Notes: a model not told the origin generated them from the sequence alone. Shown: positions 1-6,857, counted from the first letter of the stretch. The stretch is DNA of 7,783 bases from DASVEE01 sp036399695 (GCA_036399695.1 DASWMP010000051.1:1-7783); one strand, 5' to 3'. Program-made: numbers and translations.

Positions 1-9
1 TACACCTGT

Positions 10-35
10 AGAAGAGCGGTGGCTTTCGCCACCGC
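10..35 (-). terminator. Intrinsic terminator of the minus-strand gene set
   Basis: Reading the minus strand just past the PBP stop codon, GCGGTGGC (35-28) and GCCACCGC (23-16) form a perfect 8-bp GC-rich stem closed by a GAAA tetraloop, followed by TCTTCT. The stem and stable tetraloop are textbook for Rho-independent termination, and the position 16 nt after the stop codon fits. The U-tract is short and interrupted by C, so termination may be partial. Confidence 0.7.
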
Positions 36-50
36 ACTCCGAGATTGGGA

Positions 51-2690
51 TCAACCCGGCGGGGTCGTGGCGGTGGTGTCGGTGGGCGGAGGTGGCGGAT
101 CATCCGCCGGCGGCTCATCCGGAGTGGTGGTCGTCGGCTCCGGGGGCGGCGTACCTGTATCCGTCCGGCCGAAGCCACCCGTGAGCGTCGAATCGGGGCG
201 CGTCGGCGGCGGCGGTGGGACGTACGTCGTATCGGGCGAGCCGGAAGTCATCGGCGTGGCCGTGTTCGTGATGATCGGGTTGCCGTAGGCGTCGTACATC
301 GGCACCGCCGATGGTGTGGTCGTCTGCGCGAGCTGGGGACCCATGTGGAGCGGGCAGGGCTGGCGGGGCTCGGTGCCGGCTTTGAACGCTTCCTGCACGA
401 TGTCCTTCGCCGGGCAGCTCGGGGTGGCGAGGCCGCCGCTCATCTCGTCCACTTCGCTGAACGTGATGCCGGGGGCGACCGGGAACTGATTGTTCGGATG
501 GCCGAGGGTGACGGCGTTCATGTAGCGGGCCCACATCGGCACCGCGGCGTCGCCGCCGGAGAGGCCCGTTGGCGTGTTGTCGTCGAAGCCGACCCAGGTG
601 AGTGCGAGCGTCTGCGGCGTGAAGCCGATGAACCAGGCGTCGCGCTTATCGTTCGTCGTGCCGGTCTTTCCGGCCGCGACCTTGCGGAAGCCCATCGCCC
701 GCGCGCGGGCAGCGGTGCCGTCGTTCACGACCCCTTCCATCACGTGCGTCAGCAGGTAGACGTCGCGTTGCGGGAAGACCTGCACCGGCTTCACGTCGCC
801 GGTGCCGCTGTCGACGACTTTGCCGCGGTCGTTCGTCACGAAGCGGATCGTGTGCAGCGGCACGCGCGCACCCTGCCGGGCGATGGTCGCATACGCCTCA
901 GCCATCTCGATCGGCGGCACGCCGACCGCGCCGAGAATGATCGACGGATTCTCGTCATCCAGCTCGGTGCTCACACCGAGCGTGCGGGCCGTCCTGAGAA
1001 TCGGCTCGATCCCGGTGGCCAGTCCGATGCGCACCGACGCTGAATTCAGCGACTCCTCGAGCGCCACGCGCACCGTGACGTTCCCCATGTAGCGGTTGTC
1101 GTAGTTGCGCGGCGACCAGTCGTCCGACCAGCGGCGCTTCAGCACGAAGCGGGTATCGCTCACGAGCGTGGCCGGGGTGATGTTCTGGTTCGAGAGGCTC
1201 GGCTCGAACGCCGCCAGGTAGACGAACGGCTTGAAGAGCGACCCGACGAGGCGCTTCGAACGGAGCGCGCGGTTGAACTGCGAAGTGTTGTAGTTACGTC
1301 CGCCGACGAGCGCGCGGATCTCGCCGGTCGGGACGTCCGCATGAATCACGACGCCCTGCAGCGGATCGTCCTTCCGGCGCAGGCGGCTGCTGCTCTTCTC
1401 GAGGCCGCGCAGGCTCGTTTCGAGCGTCTGCGCCGCCGCGTCCTGCGCCGCCAGGTCGATGGCCGTGTAGATCATCAGACCGCGTCCCTTCACGTCGTCG
1501 ATGCCGTAGTCGCGCTTCATCTCGTCGAGCACCCGGTCGACGTAGAACGGAATCGATGTGAGGCCGGAGCGGTCGCGGAAGGGCTTTTTCGGCAGCTTCG
1601 ACGCACGCGCTTCATCGAACTGCTGCTGGGTGATCTTCTTCTCTTTGAGCATCAGCCCCAGCACCGTGTTCCGGCGCCGCATCGCCACCTCGGGCTCATT
1701 GAACGGCGACAGATTGTTCGGGCTGCGGATCATGCCGGCGATCATGGCCGCTTCGGCGATGCTGATCTCCGCGATCGGCTTGCCGAAGTAGAAGCGCGAC
1801 GCTTCGCCGACGCCGAGGATCGAGATCGAGCGGTTGCGCCCGAGGTAGATGTCGTTGAGGTATGCCTCGAGGATCTCGGGCTTCGAATACTTGGCGTCGA
1901 GGATGACGGCCATGCCGGCTTCGACGATTTTCCGTTTGAACGTCCGCTCGCTCGTGAGGTAGTAGTTCTTCACGAGCTGCTGCGTCAGCGTGGACGCGCC
2001 CTCGGAGACGCCGCCCGCTTTCACGTTGCGGAAGACGGCGCGGAAGATACCGAACGGGTCGACGCCCGGGTGGTGCCAGAAGCGGACGTCTTCGGTGACG
2101 ACGACCGCATCCTGCAGATGTTTCGGCACCTGCTGAAGCGTGACGGGGCGGCGGTTCTCGAGGTTTTCGTTGAGGATCGACGTCAGCAGTTCCGGCTCGA
2201 GCGCGGCGTTGGTCACGGGACGCGCTTCGCGCAGGTTCACGACCGATTCGAGCTGCGAGTTCTTGAGCGCGATGCGCACCGGCACGGAGGCGTACTCCCC
2301 CGTGGGATGGCGGAAGGCGCGGAGGTGGATGTCGAGGCCGCCTTCGCTCGGGGCGAATTCACCCGGCTGCGCGGCGCGGTCGGTCTGGCGATAGCCGAGG
2401 CGGTCGAGCTTCTCGAGGAGATCGTCCTTCTGCAGCGGCATGCCGGGCTGCAGCGGGAGGTAGTCGGCGTAGATGCGCGTCGGCAGCGTCAGCTTGCGCA
2501 CTTCGAAACGGCCGACGGCTTCACGGTAGACCCAGAAGGCGAGACCGGCCGAGGCGATCAGCACCACCAGGAAGGCGATGCCTACGACGCGGAAGAAGGT
2601 GCGCCGCCGCGAGCCGCCGGTGAGACGTGGGAGTCGCGGGAAACGGCGGACCTTCGGAGACTTGGGAGGCGTCTGATTTTGGTTGTCCAT
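51..2690 (-). CDS. Class A penicillin-binding protein (bifunctional transglycosylase/transpeptidase, PBP1b-like)
   Basis: This 879-residue inner-membrane enzyme polymerises lipid II into glycan strands and cross-links the stem peptides in the periplasm. A basic cytoplasmic N-terminus (residues 1-33) leads into one membrane segment (about 34-55). Residues about 68-150 resemble the UB2H domain of PBP1b, which in Escherichia coli docks the activator LpoB. The glycosyltransferase 51 domain (about 175-345) shows E200 in the TEDVRFWHH motif, GASTLTQQ (231-238) and EAYLN (275-279). The transpeptidase domain (about 440-730) has all three motifs: SLFK with nucleophile S484, SLN at 547-549 and KTG at 675-677. 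The C-terminus has two cysteines (759, 779) and a Pro/Thr/Asp-rich tail (811-879). The ATG lies 13 nt after the pgeF stop with only a weak ribosome site (AGTGAG), suggesting coupled translation. No key residue is missing. Whether it is functionally PBP1a or PBP1b cannot be settled here. Confidence 0.97.
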   Translation of the reverse strand: MDNQNQTPPKSPKVRRFPRLPRLTGGSRRRTFFRVVGIAFLVVLIASAGLAFWVYREAVGRFEVRKLTLPTRIYADYLPLQPGMPLQKDDLLEKLDRLGYRQTDRAAQPGEFAPSEGGLDIHLRAFRHPTGEYASVPVRIALKNSQLESVVNLREARPVTNAALEPELLTSILNENLENRRPVTLQQVPKHLQDAVVVTEDVRFWHHPGVDPFGIFRAVFRNVKAGGVSEGASTLTQQLVKNYYLTSERTFKRKIVEAGMAVILDAKYSKPEILEAYLNDIYLGRNRSISILGVGEASRFYFGKPIAEISIAEAAMIAGMIRSPNNLSPFNEPEVAMRRRNTVLGLMLKEKKITQQQFDEARASKLPKKPFRDRSGLTSIPFYVDRVLDEMKRDYGIDDVKGRGLMIYTAIDLAAQDAAAQTLETSLRGLEKSSSRLRRKDDPLQGVVIHADVPTGEIRALVGGRNYNTSQFNRALRSKRLVGSLFKPFVYLAAFEPSLSNQNITPATLVSDTRFVLKRRWSDDWSPRNYDNRYMGNVTVRVALEESLNSASVRIGLATGIEPILRTARTLGVSTELDDENPSIILGAVGVPPIEMAEAYATIARQGARVPLHTIRFVTNDRGKVVDSGTGDVKPVQVFPQRDVYLLTHVMEGVVNDGTAARARAMGFRKVAAGKTGTTNDKRDAWFIGFTPQTLALTWVGFDDNTPTGLSGGDAAVPMWARYMNAVTLGHPNNQFPVAPGITFSEVDEMSGGLATPSCPAKDIVQEAFKAGTEPRQPCPLHMGPQLAQTTTPSAVPMYDAYGNPIITNTATPMTSGSPDTTYVPPPPPTRPDSTLTGGFGRTDTGTPPPEPTTTTPDEPPADDPPPPPTDTTATTPPG

Positions 2691-2703
2691 GGCTCACTGC
2701 GCG

Positions 2704-3423
2704 CTACTGCGCGACGACGGCGAGATTGCGGCCGCTCGCTCCGGCATCGCGTCGATACGAATGAAAGATCGAGCCGTCGCAGCGCGTACACAGCTCGGAA
2801 TCGAAGATGCGTCCGGGATCGAAACCACGGTCGCGGAGAATGTCGATGGTGAAGGCGACGAGATCGACGTGCGGCTTCGCGCCGCGGTTCCGATCGAGGT
2901 AACGAGAGTCGAACCGCCCGGCCACTTCCTCCCCTACTTCGAAGCAGCAGACGCGGATCGAGGGTCCGAGGTATGCCTGCGCGGAAGCGGGATCGAAAGA
3001 GGTCGACGAGGTGACGGTGTCGATCGTTGCAGCAGTGATTTGCGCCACCGCTCCTCGCCATCCGGAGTGCACATTTGCAACGACGGAGTGCGCGGGATCG
3101 AGCATCGTGACCGGGAGACAATCTGCAACCTTAATGCCGAGCGCGGTATGAATTTGGTCGCTCCAGAGAGCGTCACACGAATCACACTCCCGCCACTCCT
3201 GCTCCCCTTTCGCACGCGCCACGGCAGTGCCGTGCACCTGGTTGCAGGTCGTCAGCGCAGTCTCGAGCCCGAACTGCTCCCGCACGACGGCCGTGAGGTC
3301 GTTGGCAATGGCCCCGCTGAGCCGCCCCGGAAAGTCGACGGTGGTGTAGAAGAGCGCGAAACCGGCGGGCAGCGAGTCAGGAACGACGATGCGGCCGATG
3401 GAGCTCGGCATGATGTGAAACAT
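2704..3423 (-). CDS. pgeF: Peptidoglycan editing factor PgeF (YfiH/laccase-domain family)
   Basis: The 239 residues match the usual length of the YfiH/YlmD (Cu-oxidase_4) family. The conserved metal-site residues are present: H64 in NQVHG, C102 in ADCLPV and H119 in HSGWRG. The family block LGPSIRVCCFEVGEEV is at 152-167, and the C-terminal block CTRCDGSIFHSYRR is followed by GRN. In E. coli, PgeF removes precursors wrongly made with L-Ser instead of L-Ala; relatives such as FAMIN/LACC1 act on purine nucleosides, so the exact reaction here is inferred. It is probably cytoplasmic, since no signal peptide is seen. The ATG is 34 nt after the HicB-like stop and has no clear Shine-Dalgarno; a second ATG four codons in is an alternative start. 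It sits directly upstream of a peptidoglycan polymerase gene, which supports the editing role. Confidence 0.94.
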   Translation of the reverse strand: MFHIMPSSIGRIVVPDSLPAGFALFYTTVDFPGRLSGAIANDLTAVVREQFGLETALTTCNQVHGTAVARAKGEQEWRECDSCDALWSDQIHTALGIKVADCLPVTMLDPAHSVVANVHSGWRGAVAQITAATIDTVTSSTSFDPASAQAYLGPSIRVCCFEVGEEVAGRFDSRYLDRNRGAKPHVDLVAFTIDILRDRGFDPGRIFDSELCTRCDGSIFHSYRRDAGASGRNLAVVAQ

Positions 3424-3457
3424 ACCGGGCGCTGGTGCAATGGGGCTGCCTCATGCG

Positions 3458-3760
3458 TCAGCGCTCCTCGAGCTCGCGCTTCACGTCATCTTCACCTTCA
3501 TCGGGCTTCTGCTGGAAGGCGAGCCAACGGCGCTCCAACTCCGTTTGCTGAGCAGCGGTCAGGGGCACTTCCGAGAGGTCTCTCCCGAGGGCCTGCGCCG
3601 TGGCGATCCACTCCTGGACGGCGGTTTTCACGTTCGCCAGAGCCAACTCGTAAGTCTCGCCGTCCGCGGCGCAACCCGGCAACTCCGGCACTTCGGCGAT
3701 GAACGCCTGATCGTCGGCGCTCCAGTAGATGAAGATCGAGTAGCGGGGATCAGCTTTCAT
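3458..3760 (-). CDS. HicB-like protein with an acidic C-terminal tail (orphan)
   Basis: This is a 100-residue protein. Residues 7-58 match the HicB antitoxin core (partial RNase H fold): YSIFIYWSADDQAFIAEVPE, then LPGC (27-30), a Gly/Thr turn (G34, T36) and a helix ending in W51. Known HicB antitoxins neutralise the HicA RNase and often carry a C-terminal DNA-binding domain. Here residues 67-100 instead form a charged helical tail with LTAAQQTELERR and KPDEGEDDVKREL. By eye this looks like the C-terminus of small addiction-module antitoxins of the RelB/Unstab_antitox type; that is a pattern judgement only. No hicA-sized gene lies next to it: 20 nt separate it from DUF4388 and 34 nt from pgeF. 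The start is well supported by GAGGTG at 3771-3766, 5 nt before the ATG. It may regulate something other than a toxin, or pair with a distant one. Confidence 0.85.
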   Translation of the reverse strand: MKADPRYSIFIYWSADDQAFIAEVPELPGCAADGETYELALANVKTAVQEWIATAQALGRDLSEVPLTAAQQTELERRWLAFQQKPDEGEDDVKRELEER

Positions 3761-3765
3761 CGATT

Positions 3766-3780
3766 CACCTCATACGAGGT
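3766..3780 (-). promoter_or_regulatory. Hairpin covering the ribosome-binding site of the HicB-like gene
   Basis: On the minus strand, immediately after the DUF4388 stop, ACCTC (3780-3776) and GAGGT (3771-3767) are perfect inverted repeats around a GTAT loop. The right arm is the Shine-Dalgarno of the HicB-like gene. In mRNA this would hide the ribosome site unless a ribosome finishing DUF4388 opened it, which would couple the two genes. The same dyad could instead be a small operator. The stem is only 5 bp, so both roles are inferred. Confidence 0.4.
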
Positions 3781-4593
3781 CTACGACGCCTGCAGTTGCC
3801 GCACTTGCGCGATCCGGTTGCGCAACTGCTCGGTCACGGCAAGACCGCGCAGCAGCGAGGCGGTCTTTTCGAACTCCTCCACCATCACGTCCACGGCGCG
3901 GCGGCCGTCGCCGTTCATGATGCCGTCCAGGGCGTGGAGGAAGTGCTTCTCGATCGTTTTGTGCGCGGAGTCGCCGATGAACTCCTCGGCGATGGCGCGG
4001 ATGCGGGCGGCGAGATCGACTAGCTCGCCATTTTCCTGGTCGGGATTTGACTCAGGTTTTTTTTTTAACGTCACCAGCTCGCCGGTGATCATCCCGTAGA
4101 GAATCTTCGCTACGTCGAAGGAGGAGATGTCGAGCGCCTGGCCGATCTCGGCGATGGAGCGGTGGCCGTCGATCCTGGTCACGAGCAGCCATTCGTGCGG
4201 GTTGAGCGTCACCTGCTCGTGGCGGTTCTCGCGGGCGTGCAGCTCCGGGACGTGGTCGATCGAAGGGATCTTCTTCGAGAGCACGCGCCACTCGTCGAGA
4301 CGGCGCGCTGCTTCCATCAGAAGATTGGTGTTGGACTTGGTGATCGTCTGGCGCTCGGCCTCTTCACCGGGGCTGAATTGAAACTCCCCCTGGTTCCAGA
4401 TCGCCAGCGCGTAGATCGCTTCCTCGCCGACGAGGTCGCCGACGAGCGCGTGCACCATTTGCCCGTTTTTGAGATAGATATAGCCCTGGTCCGCCTCGCG
4501 GAGGAGAGAGAACTTGCCGGTTTTGCCCGATACGCTCACCAACTGAATGATGTCGGGCAAAGGCAGTTCTTTGAGCGATCCCTGGAAGGCCAT
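3781..4593 (-). CDS. DUF4388 (PatA N-terminal-like) protein with winged-helix-like middle part
   Basis: This 270-residue protein begins MAFQGSLKELPLPDIIQLVS and continues through SGKTGKFSL, the characteristic opening of DUF4388 domains (about residues 3-100) found near signalling and motility genes in Acidobacteria, Myxobacteria and related groups. LKNGQMVHALVGDLVGEEAI (41-60) belongs to the same domain. Residues about 127-176 look like a winged helix (INGHRSIAEI-type turn at 141-150, then LDISSFDVAKILYGMI). A Lys/Pro/Glu-rich hinge (177-190) leads to a helical C-terminus (191-270). No membrane segment or catalytic motif is seen; a protein- or DNA-binding regulatory role is likely but the target is unknown. 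GGAG sits 4 nt before the ATG. The hinge is encoded by an unusual run of ten A residues (see separate entry). The HicB-like gene follows after 20 nt. Confidence 0.9.
   Translation of the reverse strand: MAFQGSLKELPLPDIIQLVSVSGKTGKFSLLREADQGYIYLKNGQMVHALVGDLVGEEAIYALAIWNQGEFQFSPGEEAERQTITKSNTNLLMEAARRLDEWRVLSKKIPSIDHVPELHARENRHEQVTLNPHEWLLVTRIDGHRSIAEIGQALDISSFDVAKILYGMITGELVTLKKKPESNPDQENGELVDLAARIRAIAEEFIGDSAHKTIEKHFLHALDGIMNGDGRRAVDVMVEEFEKTASLLRGLAVTEQLRNRIAQVRQLQAS
4057..4066 (-). repeat. A10 homopolymer inside the DUF4388 gene
   Basis: On the coding strand ten consecutive A residues complete Leu176 and encode Lys177-179, exactly at the junction between the winged-helix-like part and the C-terminal helical part. 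Such a run is conspicuous in a GC-rich gene that could use AAG codons. One extra A gives a stop two codons after the lysines (ACC TGA); one missing A gives a stop after about 13 further codons. Either slip would yield a protein lacking residues about 180-270. Confidence 0.9.
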
Positions 4594-4646
4594 TTCACTC
4601 CGCGCTCGAGCAATTTTTAATGTAAGGACGGTAGCCGCGTCGGGCT

Positions 4647-4676
4647 AGCGTAACCCAGCGGTCACAGCATGGTCAA
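4647..4676 (-). promoter_or_regulatory. Candidate sigma70-type promoter for DUF4388 and downstream genes
   Basis: On the minus strand TTGACC (4676-4671) and TACGCT (4652-4647) are separated by 18 nt, a fair match to the TTGACA / TATAAT consensus (5/6, and the key T-A-T positions of the -10). It would start transcription near 4640, giving a leader of about 45 nt. The -35 overlaps the DUF2085 stop codon. The gap 4594-4672 also contains an AT-rich patch (about 4611-4625) and nothing else recognisable. Confidence 0.35.
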
Positions 4677-5131
4677 GACGATGTGAGCGGCTCCTCTTTC
4701 CGCCGCTCGATCGCGCACAAAATCCAGATTCCAAAGAACAAACCGGCCAGAACGCCGGTCGCCAGCCGCAGCGGATTGGTGCTCGTCCGAAACCGGAGGG
4801 CCTGGGTGATTCCGTCGGCCGCGAGCGGCGTCACGGCGATCCAGGCGGCGATGCGCATGCTCTTTTCCTGCACATACGGCAGGATCAGAAATGCGGCGAA
4901 GCCCACCAGCACGCCCATGTAAATGCCGGCGCAACGGGCACAGATCGGCATCGGCACGCCGTCCACTTTCAGACACCGCTCGGCGAAACCGTGACACATC
5001 ATCAGGAACGGGGCACGCCATTTCGGCGACGCGCCCTGAGCGATGGCCCACGCGCAGAGCGTGGACAACCCGAGGATCGTCAGAGGGATCGCGGAGAAGA
5101 CGGCCAGGGCGATGCGGGTATCACGCTTCAT
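4673..5131 (-). CDS. DUF2085 family membrane protein
   Basis: This 152-residue protein has predicted membrane helices at about 7-30, 68-87, 93-110 and 120-140. It carries the cysteine signature of DUF2085: MCHGFAERC (45-53) and PICARCAGIYMG (62-73), with C46, H47, C53, C64 and C67, plus the later conserved stretch TPLAADGITQ (101-110) followed by TNPLRLATG. The CxxC-type cluster could bind a metal, but no function has been established for the family as far as I know. The start was placed at the ATG at 5131, because further upstream the frame reads as Ser/Arg-rich sequence antisense in style to DUF4013. The gene then overlaps the DUF4013 stop by 11 nt and has no Shine-Dalgarno of its own, so it is probably translated by coupling. 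Confidence 0.88.
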   Translation of the reverse strand: MKRDTRIALAVFSAIPLTILGLSTLCAWAIAQGASPKWRAPFLMMCHGFAERCLKVDGVPMPICARCAGIYMGVLVGFAAFLILPYVQEKSMRIAAWIAVTPLAADGITQALRFRTSTNPLRLATGVLAGLFFGIWILCAIERRKEEPLTSS

Positions 5132-5810
5132 GCGTCGCGGAGAGCAGCCAGGCCTGCGCAAATGCGTGAGCGGTGATGAGGAACGCCCAGAAGCCGGTGA
5201 AGATGACGCCGATGCAGAAGAACATAACGCCGAACCCGCCGATGAACCGGGCCACCATCCAGACGACGATCGCCAGAAGGTAGTTGGCGACGTTGCCACG
5301 GATGAAGCGCCAGATCACGCGGAACTCGAAGGCGGACGCGAAGGTCTGCCGGACGGCAACGCGGAGCATGACAGCCGGCATCCACGCCATGAGCGCCAGC
5401 ATCAGCGGGAACATGAGGCAGTAGATGCAGCCGGTCATGCCCGTGGCGATCACCTGCCCCGCCTCGTTCTCGTTCCCGGCCAGCGCCCCCATCATGACGG
5501 CCGGGACGATGAGCGCCCCGAACAGGAAGAACAGCGGCAGCATGTACACGAGCCACACGCCGGCGATGCGCAGGCCCTCGGCGAAGTAGTTGCCGAGGTC
5601 GTCCCACTCGGGGAGCGGATGCTCCCGGCCGGCAATGACGTTGCGCGTAGTCTGCGCGGCGTAGCCGAGGATGAAGAACCAGCCGACGATGAAGAAACCG
5701 GCGAGATAAAAGAGGCCGCCGATGAGGATCTTCCGCAGCCATTCCGGATCCTCGAAGACGTAGGCGAAAGGGCGTACGAAATCGAGCTGACGTGGAGCAA
5801 CTGCCGACAT
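5121..5810 (-). CDS. DUF4013 family polytopic membrane protein
   Basis: This 229-residue protein is dominated by hydrophobic helices at about 29-50, 82-108, 120-147, 174-193 and 195-217. The N-terminal part shows the DUF4013 layout: LDFVRPFAYVFEDPEWLRKI before helix 1, then the loop GREHPLPEWDDLGNYFAEGL (61-80) with the hallmark P-x-W-D-D and F-x-x-G. The family has no known activity; members are small integral membrane proteins of bacteria and archaea. It is the first gene of the minus-strand set and overlaps DUF2085, suggesting the two membrane proteins are made together. There is no usable Shine-Dalgarno (GGA directly abuts the ATG) but a -10-like TAACCT lies 6 nt upstream, consistent with a leaderless transcript. 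Confidence 0.88.
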   Translation of the reverse strand: MSAVAPRQLDFVRPFAYVFEDPEWLRKILIGGLFYLAGFFIVGWFFILGYAAQTTRNVIAGREHPLPEWDDLGNYFAEGLRIAGVWLVYMLPLFFLFGALIVPAVMMGALAGNENEAGQVIATGMTGCIYCLMFPLMLALMAWMPAVMLRVAVRQTFASAFEFRVIWRFIRGNVANYLLAIVVWMVARFIGGFGVMFFCIGVIFTGFWAFLITAHAFAQAWLLSATHEA

Positions 5811-5816
5811 TCCACA

Positions 5817-5822
5817 AGGTTA
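5817..5822 (-). promoter_or_regulatory. Candidate -10 element of a leaderless DUF4013 transcript
   Basis: TAACCT on the minus strand (within the palindrome GGTTAACC) ends 6 nt before the ATG at 5810. A TAnnnT box at this distance with no Shine-Dalgarno is the usual layout of leaderless mRNAs. No convincing -35 is seen. The 57-nt divergent spacer (5811-5867) must also hold the TonB-family promoter, which I could not identify. Confidence 0.4.
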
Positions 5823-5867
5823 ACCGAAACTGGAAGAAACGACGTGCGTCTCAACTTGTAGAAAGCC

Positions 5868-6857
5868 TTGGACGAACAACTGGATCTCCTGGTACACGAG
5901 AAGCGGCGGGGTGGTTTCTCGCTCGCTGTGCCCGTGTCGGTCGTCCTGCACTCGGCCCTCATGATCTGGTTCGTGATGATGGGCGCCCGTCCGGCGGAGA
6001 AGACGGCCGAGAATGCACCGGTCGCCCGCTACGTCGAGCTGATGCGCCAGAACCCGCAGAACGTCCGCGAGTTCACCGAGGCGCCGGGACCGGCGATTCC
6101 GAGCGCGCCGTCGCCCAACGCGCCGCTCTCCGACGAGAACCGCAAGGCCAGCTCCCCGAATCCGACGGGCGATCAGCCGACGCGCCGCCCCGGTCAGGGT
6201 GGGGCGTACATCCCCCCGATGCCCGGCGGCGACGGTCGCGAACAGGGAGCACCTCCGGCGCCGGCACCGCAACAAGCCCAGCAGCCGCAACAGTCGCAAC
6301 AGCAGCAGGCCGCGGCGCAGCAGCCGCCGTCGTCGTCGTCGTCGTCTTCTTCTTCCTGGAGCCAGCCGGTGGAGCCTCGCGCCACGGCAGCGTCCGTCGC
6401 GGCAGGTGTGGACTGGCGTTCGGCCATCAAAGACGTGGCCCGCAACTCCCCTCCGGGCGGCGGCGGCCGAGGCCTGGACATGGGCGAGCCCGGCAGCGGC
6501 GGCGACCCCGGTCTCGCCGAAGCCGGTCCGCTCTCGTTCGAGACGCAGTGGTACGACTGGGGCGATTACGCCTCGTCGATGGTCAGCCAGATCCGCTACC
6601 ACTGGTACGCGAACATGCCGCAGATCATCCGCACGGGGATGAAGGGGGTCGTGACGATCCGCTTCACGATCCAGCGCAGCGGCCAGATCACGAACATCGA
6701 GATCCTGCAGAGCTCCGGCGTTCCGCCGTACGACTTCGCCGCCAAGAAAGCGATCGAGCTCGCCTCCCCGCTCAAGCCGCTGCCGCAGGATTTCCCGAAT
6801 CCGAACGAGCGGGTGACGTGCATGTTCTACTACAACACGCCGATTCCGGCGAGGTAG
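5868..6857 (+). CDS. TonB family protein (periplasm-spanning energy transducer type)
   Basis: This 329-residue protein has a short basic cytoplasmic start (1-17), one membrane segment (about 18-38), a long disordered linker and a C-terminal TonB domain (about 226-327). The linker is rich in Pro, Gln, Gly and Ser (about 70-220), with a Gln-rich stretch at 135-152 and nine serines at 155-163. The TonB domain shows MKGVVTIRFTIQRSGQITNI (258-277), SSG (282-284), YDFAAKKAI (288-296) and PLPQDFP (304-310). TonB proteins pass proton-motive force from ExbB/ExbD to outer-membrane transporters; neither partner nor a receptor is in this window, so the cargo is unknown. The start is a TTG: an in-frame TAG (5859-5861) blocks any earlier one and the sequence before the membrane segment fits. 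GAAAG sits only 2 nt from the TTG, a poor ribosome site. A later GTG start cannot be excluded. Confidence 0.88.
   Translation: MDEQLDLLVHEKRRGGFSLAVPVSVVLHSALMIWFVMMGARPAEKTAENAPVARYVELMRQNPQNVREFTEAPGPAIPSAPSPNAPLSDENRKASSPNPTGDQPTRRPGQGGAYIPPMPGGDGREQGAPPAPAPQQAQQPQQSQQQQAAAQQPPSSSSSSSSSWSQPVEPRATAASVAAGVDWRSAIKDVARNSPPGGGGRGLDMGEPGSGGDPGLAEAGPLSFETQWYDWGDYASSMVSQIRYHWYANMPQIIRTGMKGVVTIRFTIQRSGQITNIEILQSSGVPPYDFAAKKAIELASPLKPLPQDFPNPNERVTCMFYYNTPIPAR
6330..6356 (+). repeat. Serine-codon trinucleotide repeat in the TonB-family linker
   Basis: Five TCG codons are followed by three TCT and one TCC, encoding nine serines in the linker between the Gln-rich stretch and the C-terminal domain. Copy number could vary without breaking the frame, and would alter linker length only slightly. 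Confidence 0.85.

Noticed and set aside
45..1043. Plus-strand open frame of 332 codons
   Set aside because: It is antisense to the PBP C-terminus and composed largely of Arg/Gly/Val; no recognisable motif.
1341..2852. Long plus-strand open frame of 503 codons
   Set aside because: It lies antisense to the PBP gene, is rich in Arg/His/Ala/Val as expected from the complement of GC-rich codons, and shows no domain.
4057..4066. T10 run on the plus strand as an intrinsic terminator
   Set aside because: No GC-rich hairpin precedes it and no plus-strand gene ends there; it is coding sequence of the DUF4388 gene.
5132..5299. Longer DUF2085 protein starting at 5299
   Set aside because: The extra 56 residues are Ser/Arg/Gly-rich shadow of the overlapping DUF4013 gene, and the family begins at the membrane segment after MKRD.
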